DNA of 27,582 nt, taken from NCBI GenBank assembly GCA_947460225.1, contig CANHHI010000004.1, positions 1-27,582 on the forward strand, written 5' to 3'. Below the pieces are notes generated by a model. That model saw only the letters and a list, made by a program, of their open reading frames with translations, was not told the origin of the DNA and made no database searches. A program made the position numbers and the translations under genes. How positions within the stretch are numbered: the stretch's first letter is position 1; each line of letters starts with the position of its first letter. The stretch is from Flavobacteriales bacterium (GTDB taxonomy: Bacteria; Bacteroidota; Bacteroidia; Flavobacteriales_D; CANHHI01). Below, one piece after another: positions 22,540-27,582 of the stretch.

Positions 22540-24764
22540 AATTGCGCATGACCAAAAGAATCTTGTTTTTTCTTTTTGCAACATACACCACCTTGCACGC
22601 CAATACGCCTAAGATAGGATTGGTTTTGAGTGGTGGTGGTGGAAAGGGTTTTTTCCATATTGGCGTGCTCAAAGTGCTTGAAAAAGAAAATATTCCCATA
22701 GATTACATTGGTGGCACAAGCATTGGTGCTATCTTGGGGGCTATGTATGCCACGGGCTATTCTGCAACAGACATGGAAAAAATTGCTTTGCAATACGACT
22801 GGGGGGGTATTTTTAACGATAAACACGAACGGGCGAGAATTTCTTTTTCCAATAAAGACAAAGAGGACAGGTATTTTTTTACCCTGTATTTTGATAAACA
22901 ACAAGTTTATTTGCCTAACTCTATCCGTGCTGGACAAAGAGTTATCACCACGCTCAACCATTTGTTTTTTAAACACTTGGGCGAAAATAATTTTACTAAA
23001 TTTCAAATTCCTTTTTTGTGCATTGCCACAGATTTGTCTAATGGTGAGCAAGTAGTTTTGGAACAAGGCTATCTGCCAGAGGTTTTGCGGGCAAGCATTA
23101 GCATTCCTTCGTTTCTTTCTCCTACGCTTTTGGACGGAAAACTGCTCGCAGACGGTGGGCTTGTGAATAATTTTCCCGTGCAAGAAGTGCGTGCCAAGGG
23201 CATGGATTACGTGATTGGTGTTGATGTGCAAACCAATTTGTTTCCTGAACGCAAATTGAATTCTTTTCTCAATATACTCACACAAACTATTTTTTTCCAC
23301 GCCGAAGACCGCTATAAAGAAGACCTCAAAAGCGTTGATTTTTTGGTGCAACCCAATTTGGAAAAATTTAACTTTTTTTCTTATAGCACAGCCAATATTC
23401 AAGAACTCATCGCCATGGGCGAACTGCATGGATTAAGTCTTGTGCAAGAAATTAAAGCAAGATTAGGAAACATAGAAAATACAGCCAATAAACATAAACC
23501 CAACGATAGTCTTGAATCAGACTTATCTAAACCTTTTAAGGCAAGCCATTTAAAGGTGCACAGTCAGAATTTTTTGTCTGCACAAAAAGCCATAAAATTC
23601 ACACAACTAGATACCAATAGCAAACTCACGGAAAAAAAACTAGACGAGGTGGTGTATAGGTTGTTTACCACGGATTTATTTGCACAAACCTATTATGAAA
23701 TCAGGAAAGATAGCAATGCCTATAATCTTATTTTTAACACCGAAGCAAAAAAACAGGGCGAGCTTAATTTAGCATTGCATTACGATAGTGAGGCAGAGGC
23801 TTATGCTCTGTTTCAGGTTTTGTTTAGAAAAAACTTTTTTAAAACACATTTTGATTTCCGTTTGGGCAAAAGCCCACGCATACAGGGCGAATTATCTTGG
23901 GATACGTATCATTACAAAATATCCACGGGTATGGATGTTCAATATTTAAATAAATCTTGGAAAAACAACCAAATTATTGGCTATAACCAGCCCAATCAAA
24001 GTTTTGAACATGCCATGCACGGACGCTTTAATGTGGATATTGCGGCAAAAACTGCCAATTTATTTCAACTCTCCTTAGGCGTTTCTCAAGAACTGGGCAG
24101 TGTTTTTGTGAAAAATTTAGACAGCGGGGGCAGTAACCTTCGGGAACAGAAAGCATCGCTGGCTTTGTCGGGCAATTTTTTAATAGATACCCGAAACAGT
24201 GCGTATTTTTTAACAAACGGCGTTTATCTTAAAGCCACCGCCAAAGAAGTATTTGACATTCCTAGCCTTGAAAACACTTGGGAAAACAGAATGGTTTCTG
24301 CTATCGTAGATTTTGCTATACCACTTGGCACCAAGTATTTTTCGTTTAGGAATAAAAGCCAATTTATTTGGACGAGTCAAAAACTATACGACAACTTTTG
24401 GTATTATAAAACTTCTGTGGGCGGTTGGCAAGATATGAATTTTGCAAGCATGATTCCCTTTGCCTCTGTGGCACACCAAGAACGCATACAAACCAAAGAT
24501 TTTATCAGCACACAAGTAGAATTTATAGCTCAACCCTACAAACGTGTTTATTTCTCGGTTTGGACACAAGGTGGCTTGGCTTCTCCAAATATTGCTGAGA
24601 TTTTAGCCATGCCAAAAGGCGGGGCAAATCCCAATAAATTCCTTTGGAATACTGGAATTATGTTGGGCTACAACGGTTTACTGGGACCCATACAAATTTT
24701 TGGACAATACAACATAAGACAAAACGACTTTGGTTTTTGGGTGAACTTTGGACTTTGGTTTTAA
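22536..24764 (+). CDS. Patatin-like phospholipase fused to an outer-membrane barrel (PlpD-like)
   Basis: A 742-residue protein. After a signal peptide (to about residue 22) comes a patatin domain: oxyanion-hole loop SGGGGKG (32-38), nucleophile elbow GTSIG with Ser62, and catalytic Asp206 in LLADGGLVNNFP, so the Ser-Asp dyad is complete. About residues 330-400 resemble a POTRA-like linker. The last 330 or so residues are alternating beta strands ending FGFWVNFGLWF with terminal Phe, like a BamA/Omp85-type barrel. This is the layout of PlpD/FplA-type (type Vd) secreted lipases. Function is inferred as lipid acyl hydrolase displayed on, or moved across, the outer membrane. The start at 22536 overlaps the preceding stop; a second Met at codon 5 is possible. 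Confidence 0.9.
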   Translation: MKLRMTKRILFFLFATYTTLHANTPKIGLVLSGGGGKGFFHIGVLKVLEKENIPIDYIGGTSIGAILGAMYATGYSATDMEKIALQYDWGGIFNDKHERARISFSNKDKEDRYFFTLYFDKQQVYLPNSIRAGQRVITTLNHLFFKHLGENNFTKFQIPFLCIATDLSNGEQVVLEQGYLPEVLRASISIPSFLSPTLLDGKLLADGGLVNNFPVQEVRAKGMDYVIGVDVQTNLFPERKLNSFLNILTQTIFFHAEDRYKEDLKSVDFLVQPNLEKFNFFSYSTANIQELIAMGELHGLSLVQEIKARLGNIENTANKHKPNDSLESDLSKPFKASHLKVHSQNFLSAQKAIKFTQLDTNSKLTEKKLDEVVYRLFTTDLFAQTYYEIRKDSNAYNLIFNTEAKKQGELNLALHYDSEAEAYALFQVLFRKNFFKTHFDFRLGKSPRIQGELSWDTYHYKISTGMDVQYLNKSWKNNQIIGYNQPNQSFEHAMHGRFNVDIAAKTANLFQLSLGVSQELGSVFVKNLDSGGSNLREQKASLALSGNFLIDTRNSAYFLTNGVYLKATAKEVFDIPSLENTWENRMVSAIVDFAIPLGTKYFSFRNKSQFIWTSQKLYDNFWYYKTSVGGWQDMNFASMIPFASVAHQERIQTKDFISTQVEFIAQPYKRVYFSVWTQGGLASPNIAEILAMPKGGANPNKFLWNTGIMLGYNGLLGPIQIFGQYNIRQNDFGFWVNFGLWF

Positions 24765-24768
24765 AAAA

Positions 24769-25761
24769 ATGCAAGAAATGAAAAATATCGCCGTTGTTAC
24801 AGGAGGTTTTACCGAAGAATATGTTATTTCTGTGCAAAGTGCCGCAAGCGTCTTGGCACAAATAAATGTAAAAAAATACACACCCTACTGGGTAGAAATT
24901 ACCAAAAAAGGTTGGTTTGTGCGCCTGGAAGAAAACACTTGGGTGGTGGTGGACAAAAACGATTTTAGTTTTATCCATTCATCGGGCGAAAAAATAAAAT
25001 TTGACGGCGCATATCTTTTGATACACGGCATTCCAGGTGAAGACGGGGCTTTGCAAGGTTATTTTTCTTTGCTGGACATTCCTGTGGTGAGCCCAAATTT
25101 GTTGGATTGCGCTTTGACTTTGCATAAATCTTTTTGCAATATGGTGCTCCAACAAATGGGTTTTCTCACCCCTAGCCTCTATCTTTTGCGCAAAAATGAA
25201 ACCTATCAAAACACAGAAATTTTGGCAAAAGTGGGATTGCCCTGTTTTGTGAAACCAAACAATATGGGTTCCAGCTTTGGCGCAAGCAAAGTAAATACCG
25301 CCCAAGAACTTGCCTCTGCCATAGATAAAGCCTTTGCATCTTCCGACGAAGTGCTGATAGAATCCTTTATTCAAGGCAAGGAATACACCTGTGGGGTAAC
25401 GGATTTTAGCGGAGAAATACAGGCTTTGCCCATTACGGAAATTGCCCTGCCTTTGGATAAAGATTTTTTTGACTTTGAAGCGAAATACCAAGGCAAAAGC
25501 CAAGAAATAACGCCAGCTAGATTAAGTCCTGCTGACACAGAAAAATTGCAAAATACTGCCAAAAATGTGTATCAAAAGCTCAAACTCAAAAGCACGGTGC
25601 GCATAGATTTTATTTGGCAAGCCAATGGCGATTTGTATATTATAGAGATAAACAGCATTCCGGGTATGACGGAAAAAAGCCTTATTCCGCAACAGCTGGC
25701 AGTGCAAGGCATACATATAGCCGATTTTATTAACCAAAATTTGGATAAACTTTTTCATTAA
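24769..25761 (+). CDS. ddl: D-alanine--D-alanine ligase
   Basis: A 330-residue ATP-grasp enzyme joining two D-Ala residues for peptidoglycan precursor synthesis in the cytoplasm. Marks: IAVVTGGFTEEYVIS at the N-terminus, HGIPGEDGALQGYFSLLDIP, FVKPNNMGSSFGASKV, SFIQGKEYTCGV, and the Mg/ATP site VRIDFIWQ followed by YIIEINSIPGMTEKSLIPQQL. Length is normal. I start at the ATG 4 bp after the patatin stop; the ATG at 24778 (MKNIAVV) is an equally good start, and an upstream TTG at 24748 inside the patatin gene is not needed. The phosphopantetheinyl transferase gene begins 1 bp after the stop. Confidence 0.96.
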   Translation: MQEMKNIAVVTGGFTEEYVISVQSAASVLAQINVKKYTPYWVEITKKGWFVRLEENTWVVVDKNDFSFIHSSGEKIKFDGAYLLIHGIPGEDGALQGYFSLLDIPVVSPNLLDCALTLHKSFCNMVLQQMGFLTPSLYLLRKNETYQNTEILAKVGLPCFVKPNNMGSSFGASKVNTAQELASAIDKAFASSDEVLIESFIQGKEYTCGVTDFSGEIQALPITEIALPLDKDFFDFEAKYQGKSQEITPARLSPADTEKLQNTAKNVYQKLKLKSTVRIDFIWQANGDLYIIEINSIPGMTEKSLIPQQLAVQGIHIADFINQNLDKLFH

Positions 25762-25762
25762 C

Positions 25763-26356
25763 ATGCCTCTTTTACAAAGCCTTAGCGTAAAGTCTGGGAA
25801 AATACTGATTTGGCAAATTATTCCCGAAGAAACCTTTTCTAGGTACGGACATATTACCCATGCCAATGCCAAAAAACAACTGGAAAAACGAGCCATACAA
25901 GCCTTGTGCCACCAAGAACTGGGAATTGATTTTCAAGGCATTGAATATTTAGACAGTGGCAAGCCTTACATTAAAGGCGTACAAGGTTTTAGTTTAAGCC
26001 ATTGCTATCCGTATTGCGCTATTTTTGTGAGCACAGAAATGGCTGAAATTGGCATAGACATTGAAAATCCTGCACAAAAACTCCACGATGTGCGCACCAA
26101 GTTTTTATCCGACAAGGAATTGAGAAAACTTCCATTGACACTCCCATACCTGCAAGCCTATTGGTGCGCCAAAGAAGCGGTGTACAAATCGCTGTCTGAG
26201 CAAGCTGGCATTTACCTCTTAGACATTTACATCAGCTCTGTAAAAACACTAAAAAACGGCTTTTCCATGTTGCTTGTCGTGCAAGACAAAACCATTCAAG
26301 TAAAAACATTTTTATTACCCAACGGCACGCTCTGTGCTTATACCTTAGCCGTATGA
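25763..26356 (+). CDS. Sfp-type 4'-phosphopantetheinyl transferase
   Basis: A 197-residue cytoplasmic enzyme that moves the phosphopantetheine arm of CoA to a carrier protein. Marks of the family: DSGKPYIKG (about 70), FSLSHCYPYCAIFVS with the SLSH motif, GIDIENP with the Mg-binding Asp and Glu, and WCAKEAVYKSL with the WxxKEA motif. The short single-domain form is common in Bacteroidota. The target could be the acyl carrier protein or other carriers; no polyketide or non-ribosomal peptide genes are nearby. It lies 1 bp after ddl and its stop overlaps the ubiE start (ATGA at 26353-26356). Confidence 0.93.
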   Translation: MPLLQSLSVKSGKILIWQIIPEETFSRYGHITHANAKKQLEKRAIQALCHQELGIDFQGIEYLDSGKPYIKGVQGFSLSHCYPYCAIFVSTEMAEIGIDIENPAQKLHDVRTKFLSDKELRKLPLTLPYLQAYWCAKEAVYKSLSEQAGIYLLDIYISSVKTLKNGFSMLLVVQDKTIQVKTFLLPNGTLCAYTLAV

Positions 26357-27075
26357 ATACCGTGAAACCAAACGCTCACAGTGAGCAGTCCAAAAAAGAA
26401 CAGGTAGAGGGCATGTTTGATGCTATTGCGCCTAGGTATGACTTTTTAAACCGTGTGTTATCCATGGGTTTAGACCATTACTGGCGTGCCAAGCTCATTG
26501 CTTATTTTAACAATACCCACAAGGTGTTGGATATTGCAACGGGCACAGCAGATTTAGCCATTGCCGCAGCCAAAAAACTCCCCAAAGCCCAAATTATTGG
26601 CGTGGATATATCCCAAGAAATGCTCAAAATTGGGCAATTGAAAGTTGCGGGGGGAAAATTAGACCCCACCATTACTTTGCAACAAGCCGATGCCGAAAAT
26701 CTGCCTTTTGAAGACAATCGTTTTGACGGCATTATGGCAGCATTTGGCGTGCGCAATTTTGAAAACCTGCCCAAAGGTTTATCTGAAATGCACCGTGTGC
26801 TAGAAAAAAACGGCAAACTTGCTATTTTAGAATTGTCAGAGCCACAAGGTTTTTTACTCAAACCTTTATATACATTTTACAGTTTTATGATTTTGCCCCT
26901 TTTAGGCAAAATTTTTGCAGGCAACCGAGAAGCGTATTTATATCTACCCAAGTCTATTGCCGCTTTTCCACAGGGTATGGCTTTGGTGCGCTATTTACAA
27001 GAAGCTGGATTTAGTCAAGTAGCACACACCCCGCTGAGTTTTGGCGTGGTTACCTTATACACGGCTGTTAAGTAA
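26353..27075 (+). CDS. ubiE: Demethylmenaquinone methyltransferase (UbiE/MenG)
   Basis: A 240-residue SAM-dependent C-methyltransferase for the last step of menaquinone synthesis. Marks: EGMFDAIAPRYDFLNRVLS, the SAM loop VLDIATGTADLAI, IIGVDISQEMLKIG, and FGVRNFENLPKGLSEMHRVLEKNG, followed by ELSEPQG, then the family's C-terminal YLPKSIAAFPQ. Bacteroidota use menaquinone, so the demethylmenaquinone reaction is expected. It is coupled to the transferase gene upstream by a 4-bp overlap and ends the five-gene plus-strand unit. Its stop codon lies within an inverted repeat. Confidence 0.96.
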   Translation: MNTVKPNAHSEQSKKEQVEGMFDAIAPRYDFLNRVLSMGLDHYWRAKLIAYFNNTHKVLDIATGTADLAIAAAKKLPKAQIIGVDISQEMLKIGQLKVAGGKLDPTITLQQADAENLPFEDNRFDGIMAAFGVRNFENLPKGLSEMHRVLEKNGKLAILELSEPQGFLLKPLYTFYSFMILPLLGKIFAGNREAYLYLPKSIAAFPQGMALVRYLQEAGFSQVAHTPLSFGVVTLYTAVK

Positions 27076-27160
27076 CAGCGATGAAACCGCCTGCTGCACC
27101 ACAGGTGCAGATAAAAGCATCTCTGATGCCAGGTTATGCCTGTTTATAGGATAAATAGGC
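27064..27160. repeat. Cluster of four inverted repeats between convergent genes
   Basis: Arms: GCTGTTA/TAACAGC (27064-27079, spanning the ubiE stop), CTGCACC/GGTGCAG (27094-27110), GCATC/GATGC (27117-27129) and GCCTGTTTAT/ATAAATAGGC (27138-27160, one G-T pair, in the 3' end of the next gene). None has a T tract, so they are not classical intrinsic terminators, but they could stop transcription or protect 3' ends. Confidence 0.5.
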
Positions 27161-27568
27161 ACATAGCCAAAGACCGATGTTTTTAAATACTTCACACAAA
27201 ACATACAGTTGATGGGTTATGCTAAAATGGCTCTGCAAAATATTTTGGGCAATAATTTCGTCTGCACGTAAATCCAGCTTAGGCAAGCAATACAAATGCT
27301 GCAATAGAAAACATATTGCAACACCAATAAACAGCAAAATAAGCATGCGCCAACGCATTTTTTCTTGCATCAATACGAGCAAACTCAGCAAAACAAGGAA
27401 AATCATTTGCAAGACGTGCGAGGCGTGAAAGACCAATTTGCCAATACCCACACCCAAAGGCAAGGTGATGCCAGGCGCTTGAAATTTAATTGGGGCTTCT
27501 AAAAAAGCCAGTGCCATGGAAAACCCAGACCAAAATATGGGTAAAACCAAAAGTAAAAATTTATTCAT
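27134..27568 (-). CDS. Small four-helix membrane protein of unknown function
   Basis: A 144-residue protein with about four hydrophobic segments (near residues 3-23, 40-66, 71-92 and 120-141). The stretch FLEAPIKFQAPGITLPLG followed by VGIGKLVFHASHV sits between helices 1 and 2. I recall similar small proteins with an EAxxKFxAPG motif in other Bacteroidota, but no function is known to me and I assign none; a loose likeness to TMEM205/DUF4149-type membrane proteins is possible. It converges on ubiE. The ATG at 27568 gives MNKFLLLVLPIFWSGFS, a natural N-terminal helix. Its upstream region is beyond the window. Confidence 0.75.
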   Translation of the reverse strand: MNKFLLLVLPIFWSGFSMALAFLEAPIKFQAPGITLPLGVGIGKLVFHASHVLQMIFLVLLSLLVLMQEKMRWRMLILLFIGVAICFLLQHLYCLPKLDLRADEIIAQNILQSHFSITHQLYVLCEVFKNIGLWLCAYLSYKQA

Positions 27569-27582
27569 GGGATTTATTTTGC

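Noticed and set aside
22464..23429. Minus-strand 321-codon ORF opposite the patatin gene
   Set aside because: It is antisense to the SPOR and patatin coding regions, whose family motifs are certain; its composition is that of a shadow frame.
1..27582. CRISPR arrays, insertion sequences, prophage genes, tRNA or rRNA genes, integration sites
   Set aside because: None was seen on either strand; the only multi-copy DNA is the tandem non-coding repeat at 3805-4133 and the paralogous receptor genes.

Overview
The window is a gene-dense, AT-leaning chromosomal segment from a member of the Bacteroidota, possibly a Cytophagia-like lineage; the genus cannot be read from the sequence. The evidence is: two tandem TonB-dependent receptors with an N-terminal carboxypeptidase-regulatory-like domain and a C-terminal Phe; repeated promoter boxes of the Bacteroidota type (TAnnTTTG, sometimes with TTTG about 20-22 nt upstream) 20-31 nt before start codons; no purine-rich Shine-Dalgarno sequences; and a menaquinone-type ubiE. 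The content is mostly ordinary chromosomal housekeeping plus envelope and transport genes. I found no phage, insertion sequence, CRISPR array, defence island, tRNA or rRNA.

Layout. (1) 1-323, minus: 5' part of sucC with a clear promoter. (2) 392-3751, minus: a compact five-gene unit read from right to left: a GtrB-like polyprenyl-phosphate glycosyltransferase, a second family 2 glycosyltransferase with membrane helices, a HAD-IIIA phosphatase, a MORN/YwqK-like secreted protein and a short PhnA-domain protein. Genes overlap or lie within a few bases. (3) 3752-4151: a 400-bp non-coding stretch holding two diverged copies of a repeat of about 172 bp, each with the same perfect hairpin. (4) 4152-7277, minus: an orphan AcrB-type (HAE-1) RND pump, divergent from (5) 7447-14165, plus: pgk, kbl, a CzcA-type RND metal pump and its lipoprotein adaptor, with 12-20 bp gaps. 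(6) 14251-19690, plus: the two paralogous TonB-dependent receptors, each followed by a strong intrinsic terminator. (7) 19749-21949, minus: rocD-rocF, overlapping by ATGA, for arginine breakdown to glutamate semialdehyde. (8) 22078-27075, plus: a five-gene unit of SPOR-domain protein, patatin/outer-membrane-barrel protein, ddl, Sfp-type phosphopantetheinyl transferase and ubiE. (9) 27134-27568, minus: a small four-helix membrane protein of unknown function.

How the parts fit. Most genes concern the cell envelope: surface glycan building (GtrB, GT2, HAD), efflux across both membranes (two RND systems), TonB-driven uptake, peptidoglycan precursors (ddl), a SPOR protein that may bind septal peptidoglycan, and a probable surface-displayed lipase. 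pgk, kbl, sucC, rocD/F and ubiE are central metabolism. The least explained features are the tandem non-coding repeat at 3805-4133, the inverted repeat around the first receptor's promoter, the co-directional packing of glycolytic and metal-efflux genes without an outer-membrane channel gene, and the cluster of inverted repeats between ubiE and the last gene.
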